In this document: positions 16,946 to 26,348 of the stretch, piece by piece
Layout of the letters: each line of letters begins with the position of its first letter
How positions within the stretch are numbered: the stretch's first letter is position 1
From: Sulfurirhabdus autotrophica
GTDB lineage: Bacteria > Pseudomonadota > Gammaproteobacteria > Burkholderiales > SMCO01
Length of the DNA: 64,000 bases
Assembly (NCBI RefSeq): GCF_004346685.1
Contig: NZ_SMCO01000004.1
Location: 62,001-126,000, forward strand
Direction of reading: 5' to 3'
Notes under the pieces: generated by a model
Told to the model about the DNA's origin: nothing
The model's database searches: none
What the model saw: the letters and a program-made list of their open reading frames with translations, nothing else
Position numbers and translations under genes: made by a program

Positions 16946-17764
16946 ATGATTTCAGTCTTAAAAAATTTATACGAATACCGGGAGTTGATGGCGGTACTCA
17001 CTTGGAAAAATGTCACATTACGCTATAAGCAGGCCTATTTGGGCATTGCATGGGCAGTGGTGAAGCCTTTCACCCTCATGCTGATTTTTACGGTGGTCAA
17101 GAGTTTTGTCGGTATCGACAGCGGCACTATTCCGTATCCCCTGCTGACCTTTGCAGCACTAATGCCATGGGTGTTTTTTCAAGAGGCAGCGTCGGAAGGC
17201 GTAGTCAGCGTTGTCGGCAATTCAAATCTGATCAAAAAAATCTATTTTCCACGAGAGATTTTCCCTCTTACGGCCGTTATTACTAAACTGGTAGAGCTTG
17301 GTATCAGCTTTTTCATTCTCGCCGGAATGATGATTTGGTATCACTTTGTCCCGAGTATTTATATTTTATGGGTTCCTTTCATCATTTTTTATACTATTCT
17401 GGCTGCACTTAGCATCGCTTTTGTCGGCGCGGCCGTGAATGTTTACTACCGAGATGTGGGCACGGCTTTACCGGTTTTACTATCTTTGTTGATGTATGCT
17501 TCACCGGTGATTTACCCATTGCAACTTGTAAAAGATAAATTGCTGGTGCAACAATCAGCTGGTGAGTGGTCGAATCTGGCTTATACAATTTATACCCTTA
17601 ACCCTATGGCAGGAGTTATCGATGCATTCCAAAGTGTTGTTCTGAGAAATCAGCCGCCTGATTTAATGGCCATGTTACCTGGCATGATCCTGATCGCGAT
17701 TCTTCTTCCCTTGAGCTTTCTTTTCTTCAAGCGTGCTGAGTCTTATTTTGCGGATGTAATCTGA
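16946..17764 (+). CDS. wzm: ABC-2 type polysaccharide exporter permease (Wzm-like)
   Basis: A 272-residue inner-membrane protein with about six helices. LTWKNVTLRYKQAYLGIAWAVVKPF near the N-terminus is the amphipathic entry typical of Wzm/KpsM/TagG permeases, and VYYRDVGTALPVLLSLLMYASPVIYP is their conserved signature. With the ATPase encoded 2 nt downstream it should move a complete lipid-linked glycan to the periplasm. AGGAAG at 16930-16935 supports the ATG at 16946. An ABC exporter next to an XrtA locus is notable because Wzx/Wzy-type assembly is also common there. Confidence 0.9.
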   Translation: MISVLKNLYEYRELMAVLTWKNVTLRYKQAYLGIAWAVVKPFTLMLIFTVVKSFVGIDSGTIPYPLLTFAALMPWVFFQEAASEGVVSVVGNSNLIKKIYFPREIFPLTAVITKLVELGISFFILAGMMIWYHFVPSIYILWVPFIIFYTILAALSIAFVGAAVNVYYRDVGTALPVLLSLLMYASPVIYPLQLVKDKLLVQQSAGEWSNLAYTIYTLNPMAGVIDAFQSVVLRNQPPDLMAMLPGMILIAILLPLSFLFFKRAESYFADVI

Positions 17765-17766
17765 CC

Positions 17767-19032
17767 ATGTCTATTATTCAAGTTGACCACGTTACCAAAG
17801 AATATCAATTAGGGCAGATACACAGCATAAAGACAGCGGCGCTAAACCAATGGCGAAGAGTTACTGGCCAGGAAGTTGAAAAGCGCCTGCCATTCAAGGC
17901 ACTGGATAATGTCAACTTCAGTATAGAGAAGGGTGAAGTGGTTGGGATTATCGGCCACAATGGAGCGGGTAAGAGTACGATGCTCAAGCTGTTGGCAAAC
18001 ATTTCAAAGCCTTCAAGTGGCAGCATTACCGTCAAAGGCAAAGTGGCACCGCTGATCGAAGTCGGTGCAGGTTTGGTGGGGGAGCTCACCGGGCGTGAAA
18101 ATGTTTACCTTAATGGCGCTATTCTGGGTATTTCCAAGCGTGAGATAGATCGCAAGTTTGATGATATCGTCGCTTTTGCAGAGCTTGAAGAATTTATTGA
18201 TACACCCATCAAGCGCTATTCATCAGGCATGTCCGTGCGGCTTGGGTTTGCTATCGCCACCAGTGTGGACTCAGATATTCTGATTGTGGATGAAGTGCTG
18301 GCCGTAGGAGATTTGGCGTTCCAACGAAAATGCTTCGACCGGATGGAGGATGTTATCAGGCGGCAGGGAAGAACCGTTTTACTCGTCAGCCATAACATCC
18401 GCCAAGTAGAAAGGATGTGCACTCGCGTAATGATGTTGAACCACGGCTCGATCATTCATGATGGCGATCCCCATAAAACTTGCGATCAGTTTTATCAATT
18501 AAGTAACCAGACAATCCGTGATCAAAAAGCGAAAGACAGCTCAAAGCGTATTATTTCGTCTGGTGAGATAGATAATGTTGAAGTTAACGTGCTTGATCCT
18601 CAAGGGGAGGTAACTGATTCTTTTGCGGAAGGGAGCGCTTTATGGATACGCATACGCTTTACGTTAAAGCAGCCTTTATCTAATCCTGAATTTCACGTTG
18701 GAACGCACACCACAGACTTTGTTTATCTTACTGGCGAATCAACTGCGGTTCTGGGAGAGTCCCATGAATTTCCCGCAGGAAACCACGAAATTGAACAGTT
18801 TATACCGGTTTATCCTTTGGTGCCTGGTACGTACGGGATTCGTTTTGCAGTGATTGATCAGCGTGGGCGCGTCGTGTTTCATGGAGAAAGTCTCGTATTC
18901 TTTAATGTGAAAGCAAAGACAATGAACGCACCGCTGCAAGATGAACTTCGACTTGTTGCTGTGCCAGTGGAATGGACATTGCAAGGTGCGCATTTCTCTA
19001 TGTCTGATCGTCTTCGCTTTCCTGCAAGATGA
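17767..19032 (+). CDS. wzt: ABC polysaccharide exporter ATPase (Wzt-like) with C-terminal carbohydrate-binding domain
   Basis: A 421-residue protein. Residues 1-245 form the nucleotide-binding domain: Walker A GHNGAGKST at 63-71, signature YSSGMSVRLGFAIA and Walker B ILIVDEVLAVGD. From about 260 to 405 is a beta-rich Wzt C-terminal domain (LWIRIRFTLKQPL, FHVGTHTTDF, YPLVPGTYGIRF), which in characterised O-antigen systems binds the terminal modification of the glycan before export. Its presence suggests the exported polymer carries a specific end-cap. It pairs with the permease 2 nt upstream. Confidence 0.9.
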   Translation: MSIIQVDHVTKEYQLGQIHSIKTAALNQWRRVTGQEVEKRLPFKALDNVNFSIEKGEVVGIIGHNGAGKSTMLKLLANISKPSSGSITVKGKVAPLIEVGAGLVGELTGRENVYLNGAILGISKREIDRKFDDIVAFAELEEFIDTPIKRYSSGMSVRLGFAIATSVDSDILIVDEVLAVGDLAFQRKCFDRMEDVIRRQGRTVLLVSHNIRQVERMCTRVMMLNHGSIIHDGDPHKTCDQFYQLSNQTIRDQKAKDSSKRIISSGEIDNVEVNVLDPQGEVTDSFAEGSALWIRIRFTLKQPLSNPEFHVGTHTTDFVYLTGESTAVLGESHEFPAGNHEIEQFIPVYPLVPGTYGIRFAVIDQRGRVVFHGESLVFFNVKAKTMNAPLQDELRLVAVPVEWTLQGAHFSMSDRLRFPAR

Positions 19033-19223
19033 GCTATACTTTTATTTCTAATGTCATATTAACCGCAACTTCTATAGCTCTAAGGGCGCGCTCGCCTACC
19101 TGAAGTTGCTGTATTGCTTGAAATTCCAATTTTAAACTTGATCGTGTCGAGTGAATTGCCAATAGCACATCATAAGCCCCGGCTGTGACTCACTAACTTA
19201 CTTGTTAATTTAGGAAGCTTTAA

Positions 19224-20003
19224 ATGCAAAATCAAATTTATACCCAGCAGCGCATAGTTACTAATATTGATGATTGCTATTTCTACCATACTATGGAGAT
19301 ACCCGAATATGGGGTTGTAGAGGGGGAATGGGACCTTCGCAGCTACGTGCAGCAATATCTGGGTGGAGTCGAATTTAAAAGTAAGCGAGTCCTAGAGATG
19401 GGTACGGCGAGTGGCTTCTTGTGTTTTGAGATGGAGAAAGCTGGAGCTGAAGTAGTTTGCTACGACCTTTCGGAGCACCAATCTTGGGATATTGTGCCAT
19501 TCGCCAAGTTTGGCGAAGAAAAGTTACAGTTGCATATTGCAGAGCGCAAGGCTCATATTAGAAAGCTCAATAATGGGTTTTGGTTCGCCCACAACGCCCA
19601 CAACTCAAAGGCAAAAGTTGTCTACGGGTCAATATATGCAATACCACGAGATATTGGCAATGTTGATATAACAACTTTTACATCCATCCTTCTGCATGTA
19701 CGTGACCCATTCTTAGCGCTATACAACGCACTAAGCTTGACTCAAGAAACTGTGATAATCACGGAAGTTGTCCGAGAAAAAAGCCTCGCATTTGAAATAA
19801 TGAGGAGGCTGGGGTTGCCGTATATGTCTTTCTTGCCAAACCACCAGACTTGCGAACCAATGGAGACTTGGTGGAGTCTCTCTCCAGATATCTTAAGGAA
19901 ATTCATTCGAACTCTCGGGTTTGAGAAAACGGAGACGAAGTTTTTCTCGATGCGAACTCAATGGGGCAAGCGATTAATGTTCACTATCGTGGGGCATCGG
20001 TAA
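19224..20003 (+). CDS. SAM-dependent methyltransferase
   Basis: A 259-residue soluble protein with a class I methyltransferase motif I, VLEMGTASGFLCFEME, near residues 56-71, followed by an acidic strand end VVCYDLSEH. A later VDITTFTSILLHV segment fits motif IV. It may methylate a sugar of the polymer; in Wzm/Wzt systems terminal methylation often stops chain growth, but whether this enzyme does so is inference. AGGAAG at 19212-19217 supports the ATG. It is separated from wzt by 190 bp and from the next gene by 309 bp that hold gene debris, so it may have been inserted into the operon. Confidence 0.75.
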   Translation: MQNQIYTQQRIVTNIDDCYFYHTMEIPEYGVVEGEWDLRSYVQQYLGGVEFKSKRVLEMGTASGFLCFEMEKAGAEVVCYDLSEHQSWDIVPFAKFGEEKLQLHIAERKAHIRKLNNGFWFAHNAHNSKAKVVYGSIYAIPRDIGNVDITTFTSILLHVRDPFLALYNALSLTQETVIITEVVREKSLAFEIMRRLGLPYMSFLPNHQTCEPMETWWSLSPDILRKFIRTLGFEKTETKFFSMRTQWGKRLMFTIVGHR

Positions 20004-20134
20004 GTTTGATTGCTATTTCCATTTATCTCGTGGGGGGTGAGGAAAAGTCAGCTGCTGTGGTTCAACTGGCAAGTGTCACTTTCTGCGCATTAGCAGTTGC
20101 GGTAGTGGGGAGATTTGCGACGTCTTATACTTAA
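20003..20134 (+). pseudogene. Possible C-terminal remnant of a membrane protein
   Basis: Just after the methyltransferase stop codon, 43 codons stay open in one frame up to TAA at 20132. They have a coding-like codon pattern and include a hydrophobic stretch (ASVTFCALAVAVVG). No start codon or ribosome site fits. It reads like the tail of a lost gene, but I cannot name the family. Confidence 0.35.
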
Positions 20135-20139
20135 ATCAC

Positions 20140-20235
20140 ATGAGCTCTGAACTTGGGATCACCTATATCAAACTTCTACTACGGGCCTTACAGGATTATG
20201 GTCAAGATTATTAGGGCGTGGTTTTTGTTTGAAGT
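20140..20235 (+). pseudogene. Degraded C-terminal fragment of a GT2 glycosyltransferase
   Basis: The frame reads GITYIKLLLRALQDYGQ and then, after an apparent one-base deletion near 20206, LLGRG. This matches SISFIKRFVWALQDYGQALLGQG of the intact GT2 gene at 22295-23350, and the DNA at 20181-20206 differs from 23164-23189 by 3 of 26 bases. It is therefore a remnant of a second copy or of a homologous gene. Confidence 0.55.
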
Positions 20236-20312
20236 GCCTGACCATATATTTGCAATAATGAATATCATATTTTTAATCCCCACATATTTTTTCCTGCGGT
20301 GCGAGCACTGAC

Positions 20313-22298
20313 ATGATTAAATCTCGTGAATCTCAGTACACATCTGAAGATGATTTGCTGCGATTTACCTTATGGGGTTTGTTTGTCTTGTTTGCCGAAG
20401 TTCTCTTGCGTACTGCCTGGATTTGCGATGACGCTTATATTTCGTTTCGCACCATCGATAATGTTGTAAACGGCTATGGCCTGACCTGGAACGTGACCGA
20501 GCGTGTGCAGACATACACCAATGTGCTGTGGACGCTGCTTCTGGCGATTCCGTATTATTTTATTCGAGACATTTACCTTATCAGCATCACGAGCTCGATC
20601 CTTCTGTCACTTTGGAGTGTGTGGATCGTTGCAAGATCCCTTCCCGTCTCACCTGCCGCTGGGCTCATCGCATTGGCGCTGGTGATTTCGTCCAAGGCAT
20701 TCATGGATTACTCAACTTCCGGCCTTGAAAATCCCCTCAGCCATGTACTGCTCGCCTTGTTTTACTGGATTTTCCTAACCAGAAATCTGGCATCATCCCG
20801 ATGGTTGTTTTTACTCTCCCTGATTGCCGGATTCGCAGTGCTTAACCGGATGGACAGTAGTCTGCTCTATGCCCCGGCGCTGATATTCGTACTCTTTCGC
20901 CACTTATCCTGGCGGACACTGGCTTTATTGTTTGCGGGGTTCGTTCCCTTTTTACTGTGGGAAATATTCTCACTTATCTATTATGGCTCCCTCGTTCCAA
21001 ATACTGCCTTCGCGAAGCTAGGCACCGGCGTATGGGCCTTGAAACTTCTGGAGCAAGGATTGGGTTACCTGATGGGTTCCCTGAGCGCCGACCCAGTCAC
21101 GCTTATCACCATTTTGCTGGCGACCCTTGGGATTGCCGTGTTTCGCGCATGGCACCTGCTACCATTGCTGGCCGGTATTCTGTTATATATGGTTTACGCT
21201 CTCAAAGTAGGGGGTGATTTCATGGGTGGGCGCTTCCTGAGTGTGCCTTTTCTCGCTTCGGTCATTATTTTGATTCGGCTGCCGGTGATGAAATCGCTTA
21301 CGCTGGCCGAAGCTACCGCACCCAGCCTTGTTTTGATGGCAATCGGTTTGCTCTCGGCGACACCAAATTTACTGAGTGATGAAGACTACGGGCGCGGCCC
21401 AAGCCAGCGGGCATGGTACGGCTACGATGTTTCCGATACGCGAGCCGATTATTACTGGCGCACCGGACTTTTGCGCCAAAATAGGAACCGATTGGATGAA
21501 GGAAAACCTGCTACAGGGTTTTTTCCGAAGGATTATAAGAATCTCGCATTGAACGCAGATGGGGAACGTACGCCAATTGTTCATGGCGGAATCGGTCTTC
21601 TCGGGTTTCATGCCGGGCCAAAAGCCTACATTGTTGACGCTGTTGCGCTGTCTGATCCTTTCCTTGCACGGTTACCTGCAATTCGCGAGGACTGGCGTAT
21701 GGGGCATTTTCGCCGACCGCTGCCGCTGGGTTATATAGAAAGTCTGAAAAGCGGCAAAAATCAGATTGAAAATCCGGATCTCGCCAAATTGTATGACCTC
21801 GTTAGTCTGCAAACACGAGCTCCACTTTTCGACTCTTCCCGCTGGCACGCAATATTCGAACTGAATCTGGGCGGGTGGCAACACTTAGCTGCTGCAGGTT
21901 ACCCTGCAGCGTTAGAAAACAAGATGGTAATTAGCTTGGATCGTGTAACAAAAGCAAACCCAGAGGGAACGCTTTATTATCATGCTAATTTTAATTACAC
22001 TACGCGCTCGGTGGATGTATTGCTGGGTGAGATCAAGCATGCGCAGCATGTGGAAATTACCCTTGGCCATGCGCATGAATATACCTTTGCCTTTATGCGT
22101 GAAGGCAAAATACTTACACAGGTTCGTATTCCCCTATACCCTGCACCCCTAGGCGCATTGAAATCTCATCTTATTGACGTTCCGCAGAATGTAATCAAGT
22201 TCGGTTATGATTCAATCCGTATCACGGCAGAGGATAATAAAACCCAGTGGGAGCGCTTTTACAGTCTGGGGCACGTCAAATTAATAGGTAGTTTATGA
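20313..22298 (+). CDS. GT-C fold-like polytopic membrane glycosyltransferase (AftB/ZomB-like)
   Basis: A 661-residue protein. The first loop carries DDAYISFRTIDN (Asp pair at 39-40), then NGYGLTWNVTERVQTYTNVLW, the pattern of a group of GT-C type proteins that includes mycobacterial AftB relatives. These enzymes use polyprenyl-phosphate sugars in the periplasm; an Asp in the first loop is usually catalytic. About ten helices follow up to residue 345, then a soluble C-terminal domain of about 300 residues. It starts the run of overlapping genes that ends at 34008. The substrate is unknown, and the family assignment is from the motif only. Confidence 0.65.
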   Translation: MIKSRESQYTSEDDLLRFTLWGLFVLFAEVLLRTAWICDDAYISFRTIDNVVNGYGLTWNVTERVQTYTNVLWTLLLAIPYYFIRDIYLISITSSILLSLWSVWIVARSLPVSPAAGLIALALVISSKAFMDYSTSGLENPLSHVLLALFYWIFLTRNLASSRWLFLLSLIAGFAVLNRMDSSLLYAPALIFVLFRHLSWRTLALLFAGFVPFLLWEIFSLIYYGSLVPNTAFAKLGTGVWALKLLEQGLGYLMGSLSADPVTLITILLATLGIAVFRAWHLLPLLAGILLYMVYALKVGGDFMGGRFLSVPFLASVIILIRLPVMKSLTLAEATAPSLVLMAIGLLSATPNLLSDEDYGRGPSQRAWYGYDVSDTRADYYWRTGLLRQNRNRLDEGKPATGFFPKDYKNLALNADGERTPIVHGGIGLLGFHAGPKAYIVDAVALSDPFLARLPAIREDWRMGHFRRPLPLGYIESLKSGKNQIENPDLAKLYDLVSLQTRAPLFDSSRWHAIFELNLGGWQHLAAAGYPAALENKMVISLDRVTKANPEGTLYYHANFNYTTRSVDVLLGEIKHAQHVEITLGHAHEYTFAFMREGKILTQVRIPLYPAPLGALKSHLIDVPQNVIKFGYDSIRITAEDNKTQWERFYSLGHVKLIGSL

Positions 22299-23350
22299 CT
22301 TCACCTGAATCTTCACCCCTTACGCATATTGTCATTCTTAACTGGAATGGTGCCAATGATACGCTTGCCTGCCTGCGCTCGTTAGAATCGCTTATTTATC
22401 CTAATTTCCAGGTTGTTGTCGTAGATAATGGCTCGACAGACGATTCTTTGGTTAAGTTGCGCGCTTACGCAAGTCCTTACCCATTTGTCTTGCTGGAAAC
22501 CGGAAGTAACTTGGGATATGCAGGGGGTAATAACGTAGGTACTCGCTATGCGCTAGAAAAAAAAGCTGATTTTGTGCTGGTTTTGAATAACGATACTACC
22601 GTTGCTTCCGACTTGATTGAGCAATTGATAGACTCCGCCAGGCGCAACCCAGACGCAGGCGTGTTCAGCGCGAGAGTGATGTATTTCGATAACCCAGAGG
22701 TGGTGTGGTTTGATGGTGCCCGCTGGAACGAATCGGCATTGCAGTTGGAGTGGCCGGGGCAAGGTGCAATTGAATCTGAGCTGGGTACAAACGAACACGA
22801 TACTGACTATGCTTGCGGCGCAGCTTTGTTTTTTCGTACAGAAGTTGCGCGAAAAATCGGGTTGCTTGATGAGCAATTTTTTCTGGTATGGGAAGAAGTG
22901 GATTGGTGCTTTCACGCCCGCAAAGCAGGTTGGCGTAATCTAGTCGTGCCTGCTGCGAAAATATGGCACAAAATTGGCGTCTCATTTGGAAGTGAGTCCT
23001 CGCCGTTACGCACTTATTTTAGTATTCGGAATGAGTTACTTTGGTTCAGCAGGCATGCGTCGTTTTCTGCTCGGTCGCGACTATGGGTAAAGAATTTAAG
23101 ACGTCTTTTGCCAAAATTTCATGTCGGTGCCAACCCTTCTATCTCATTTATCAAACGTTTTGTATGGGCTTTACAGGATTATGGCCAAGCATTGCTGGGA
23201 CAGGGTTCTCGACTGGAATATCTGTCTGCACGCCAGGCGATTATGGATTACATGCATGGTCGATTAGGCGATTGCCCTGATACAGTTCGTGTTTGGAGCA
23301 ATGCATGGGCGGCGCAACGCGTACAGTCAAAGCAAAATAATAAACAATGA
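22295..23350 (+). CDS. GT2 family glycosyltransferase (rhamnosyltransferase-like)
   Basis: A 351-residue cytoplasmic enzyme. IVILNWNGANDTLACLRSL at the N-terminus, VVVDNGSTDDS, NLGYAGGNN and the metal-binding LVLNNDT (Asp at 100) are typical of rhamnosyltransferase/WbbL-like GT2 proteins. EEVDWCFHARKAGW holds the second acidic motif. It adds a sugar from a nucleotide donor to the growing lipid-linked glycan; the sugar is not certain. Its start overlaps the previous stop by 4 nt (ATGA), as does the next gene's start with its own stop. Confidence 0.85.
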   Translation: MTSPESSPLTHIVILNWNGANDTLACLRSLESLIYPNFQVVVVDNGSTDDSLVKLRAYASPYPFVLLETGSNLGYAGGNNVGTRYALEKKADFVLVLNNDTTVASDLIEQLIDSARRNPDAGVFSARVMYFDNPEVVWFDGARWNESALQLEWPGQGAIESELGTNEHDTDYACGAALFFRTEVARKIGLLDEQFFLVWEEVDWCFHARKAGWRNLVVPAAKIWHKIGVSFGSESSPLRTYFSIRNELLWFSRHASFSARSRLWVKNLRRLLPKFHVGANPSISFIKRFVWALQDYGQALLGQGSRLEYLSARQAIMDYMHGRLGDCPDTVRVWSNAWAAQRVQSKQNNKQ

Positions 23351-25194
23351 TTGAATTAAATCTCAACCAGCTTTTGTCTCAGAAAGATCCGCATTTGCGC
23401 TTGATGCATGGGCAGCGGGGCACTACTCAATCCGGTGGCTTGCAACAGACAGGGGATATATTTGACGGTGCAGCATGTTTTTTTCTGCGCGCAGATGATG
23501 CGATCCATTTAAAGCTGGAAGGCAGCTTTGCGCTGCAACGCTGTCAGTCCGGTGGCTGGATGCTGAAAAGCCGGGACATCACTGAGCCGAGTTACTGGAT
23601 GCCTGCCACGGCAAAAATGCGGCGTATTAATCCACAAGGCCATATTCTGGACGAAGCTGCTGCTGAGTGGGTTGATTTTGATCTGGATTCAGCTGGTGTG
23701 ACAATTACCTTTACGGCCCCCCAGGGTTGGGTGGTCGATGCGGTTTTGTGGAAGCTGGATACCCTTGCTTTGATCGATGAATTGCAGTCATTAGCATTGG
23801 TTGAGACGCAAGGTTATTTTCTGCTTGGATCTCACACGCGATATGACTACCCTGCTGATCTTTATCGTCATCTGGTAAATGGATGGGTGTATGAAGATCG
23901 CTATGCCTGGCCGCATAGGCGGCGTATTTGTTCAGAGAACGATGCGCACGCCATGCACCTGATTTTCGAAGGCTTGGAACGTACGACGGGTAAGCGCATC
24001 TATGGATTACTGAAAACCCAATTGCTGCTTTCAGTTCTGTCGCGGCAAAGTGAAGACGGTGGTTTCCGCCATGGTGAATGGACTGATGGCATGGAGTCCC
24101 ACTATCGTCTGCATTGTTCGGCCATGCACCTGATGATGGATAGTTTGTGTGAAGATGATGACCCCGTGGTGAAAACGGCGCTTGCACGAGGCATGCATTT
24201 TATTTCCGACAAGTTTGACCGTACAGCTATCGGAGATTGGTTTTATCACGATGAACTTGAAACGAGTGAAGCGGGAATGCGCAACGCGCCATTTAAATGG
24301 TGGCCAAGGCGTTCGTTAGGTAAGTCTCCTCAAAATATGCTGGTTCTTAACACTCAGCTCGATACTTTAGTTGCATTGAGCCGCTACAGCATTCTCACTG
24401 GTGATACCCAATATGCGACAGTGGTTGATTCAGGTTATGAGGCTGCCCAGACAGTGTTGTCACTTCGCCCAATGGAATGGCTTTACAGGCTGGTATTCTC
24501 CGCAGTCACGCTGACGTTGCTGCCCACCGAGCAAGTGGAGAAGTTGCCGCTATGGAAACGTTTGTGGAAACGTATCGGATGGCAAGTGTTTGTACCGCGT
24601 TTGCCTCGTTTGAAAACACGGTTTCCCCGGCTTGTGATGCCGGGTGGATATATCGACCGCGAGTTAAGTTTGCAGACATGGGCCTATGATTATCTTGCGG
24701 TGAACCTGATGGATCTTGTACGTGCGGAACACGGCACGCAGCGGGCAGCGTTTATGCCTTACATCAAGGGCATCCTTCATTTTTGTGCTAAAACGGGTAT
24801 TGCTCGGCGTTGGCTGGAACATAAAGGGCGCTCTTATGCCTTGGGATTCTATGCTGAAGCACTGTATTTGCTCAGTTTGCACGGTCCAGACCAAGAAATT
24901 GACGCCATGTTTTCAGAAGCACTGATTTTGTGTGTCCAGCAAAACATCGGGTTGCCGCCGTCATTGCTGGGGGGTAATGCTGAAGCGCAGGCAGGGAAAG
25001 ATAGGGTTCCCCAAGCTGTGCTGAAAAGTGTCGTCGTGGCTAATGTTTCCCGTTCAGGTCGTGCATCCTGTCTTGTGGTGAATACGGGCAAATATCCTGT
25101 CAAGCTGGGAAAAGTGCTGTGTGCCATACCTGAAGGCTGGTCAGTCTCAGCTACAGAAATACCCGCTTTGGGTTGGCTGCGGATTGAAGCATGA
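23347..25194 (+). CDS. Uncharacterised 615-residue protein, probably alpha-helical toroid
   Basis: I do not recognise the family. No signal peptide or membrane segment is evident. About residues 1-150 look beta-rich (FFLRADDAIHLKLEG, VDFDLDSAGVTITF), and the middle, about 165-510, has long helices with repeated pattern, LLSVLSRQSEDGGFRHGEW, LVALSRYSILTGD and YALGFYAEALYLLSLHG, resembling (alpha/alpha)6 toroids of glycan-active enzymes or prenyl-cyclase-like folds. The last 90 residues are again beta-like. It sits between two glycosyltransferases with 4-nt overlaps on both sides, so it is likely a polymer-modifying or epimerising enzyme; that role is inference. Confidence 0.55.
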   Translation: MIELNLNQLLSQKDPHLRLMHGQRGTTQSGGLQQTGDIFDGAACFFLRADDAIHLKLEGSFALQRCQSGGWMLKSRDITEPSYWMPATAKMRRINPQGHILDEAAAEWVDFDLDSAGVTITFTAPQGWVVDAVLWKLDTLALIDELQSLALVETQGYFLLGSHTRYDYPADLYRHLVNGWVYEDRYAWPHRRRICSENDAHAMHLIFEGLERTTGKRIYGLLKTQLLLSVLSRQSEDGGFRHGEWTDGMESHYRLHCSAMHLMMDSLCEDDDPVVKTALARGMHFISDKFDRTAIGDWFYHDELETSEAGMRNAPFKWWPRRSLGKSPQNMLVLNTQLDTLVALSRYSILTGDTQYATVVDSGYEAAQTVLSLRPMEWLYRLVFSAVTLTLLPTEQVEKLPLWKRLWKRIGWQVFVPRLPRLKTRFPRLVMPGGYIDRELSLQTWAYDYLAVNLMDLVRAEHGTQRAAFMPYIKGILHFCAKTGIARRWLEHKGRSYALGFYAEALYLLSLHGPDQEIDAMFSEALILCVQQNIGLPPSLLGGNAEAQAGKDRVPQAVLKSVVVANVSRSGRASCLVVNTGKYPVKLGKVLCAIPEGWSVSATEIPALGWLRIEA

Positions 25195-26348
25195 AGTTGC
25201 GCGTTGGTCTAATTACATCGGAGTTCCCGCCTGATCACGGAGGTGTGGAAACTTATGCATGGCAATTAGCCAGAGAATTGGGTAGCAGGCAGAATTTGCA
25301 GATCACTGTTTATGCACCACCCAGATCGGCAGACATCAAGCCACCTCCAGGCGTCACAATCAAGCCTATTTTGCAAAGTTGTATGGGGCTGGATTGGCCT
25401 AAATTAAAAAACGAGCCAATTGATGTATGGCACGCACTTTCTGCGGGCCACGCCTGGATAGCAGAGAAAAACCGGACTGTAATAGTATCCGTGCATGGAA
25501 ATGATTTTCTTGCGCCCTACCCTCTCACAGCGCGACCGGCTTTTGCTTCAGCTGGATTTTGGTGGTTTCGGTCATGGGCTTGGCGCAATTTGTCCTCTTT
25601 ATGGCGGATCAAGACAAGACGCATGCTGGCAAAGGCTTTGCCAAAAGCCAATGCATTAGTCGCTAATAGTCGTTATACCGCAGAAGTGCTTCTTGCCAAA
25701 TATCCAGCTTGTACTAACAAAACACACGTTGCCTGGGTAGGAGTTGATCCGGCTTTTTTTGAAGTCCCTCATGAATCAAAGGGCAAGGTGCCACAGTTTC
25801 TCACTGTTTGCAGGTTATCTGAAGAACGTAAAAATGTGGATCTGGTGTTGCGTGCGTTAGCTACTTTGAAAGATCAGTTTGAATTTGAATACATCATTGC
25901 TGGCGAAGGTTCGCTAAGGCAAGAACTGGAAAGGCTGGCAAATACTCTGGAACTTGGCGAACGTGTGCGTTTTGTAGGCCGCGTCAGTGATTCGGAATTA
26001 CACACCCTTTATGCTAAAGCTGATTTGTTCATATTGTTGGCTTCCATCATCCCGGGCAGCCATGAAGGGTTCGGTATCGTCTATCTTGAAGCTGCGGCAA
26101 GTGGTATTCCCAGCTTGGCTGCAAAGCTGGCAGGCGCCGCTGAGGCAGTAGAGGAAGGCCGTTCCGGGTTTTTTGTTGAGCAGCCTGATTTGATATCTAT
26201 CAGCACAGCCCTAAACCAATTTCTGTCAGGCACAATCAATCTGAACGCTGAAGGGTGCAGAGAGTTTGCGCGTGAATTCAGCTGGGTGCGTGTAGCGGAC
26301 ATTGTGGAAACAATCTACCAACAAAATTCTGTTAAACTCACGAAATGA
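25191..26348 (+). CDS. GT4 family glycosyltransferase
   Basis: A 385-residue GT-B enzyme. The N-terminal domain begins RVGLITSEFPPDHGGVETY, the usual glycine-rich acceptor-side loop; the C-terminal donor domain has RLSEERKNVDLVLRAL, AGEGSLRQELERLA and the HEGFGIVYLEAA motif with its two conserved glutamates. It transfers a sugar from a nucleotide donor with retention. It overlaps neighbours on both sides by 4 nt. Confidence 0.85.
   Translation: MKLRVGLITSEFPPDHGGVETYAWQLARELGSRQNLQITVYAPPRSADIKPPPGVTIKPILQSCMGLDWPKLKNEPIDVWHALSAGHAWIAEKNRTVIVSVHGNDFLAPYPLTARPAFASAGFWWFRSWAWRNLSSLWRIKTRRMLAKALPKANALVANSRYTAEVLLAKYPACTNKTHVAWVGVDPAFFEVPHESKGKVPQFLTVCRLSEERKNVDLVLRALATLKDQFEFEYIIAGEGSLRQELERLANTLELGERVRFVGRVSDSELHTLYAKADLFILLASIIPGSHEGFGIVYLEAAASGIPSLAAKLAGAAEAVEEGRSGFFVEQPDLISISTALNQFLSGTINLNAEGCREFAREFSWVRVADIVETIYQQNSVKLTK

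Noticed and set aside
16990-17000. GGCGGTACTCA, similar to the ops element (GGCGGTAG) of RfaH-controlled operons
   Set aside because: It matches only partly, lies inside the wzm coding region and has no JUMPstart context.
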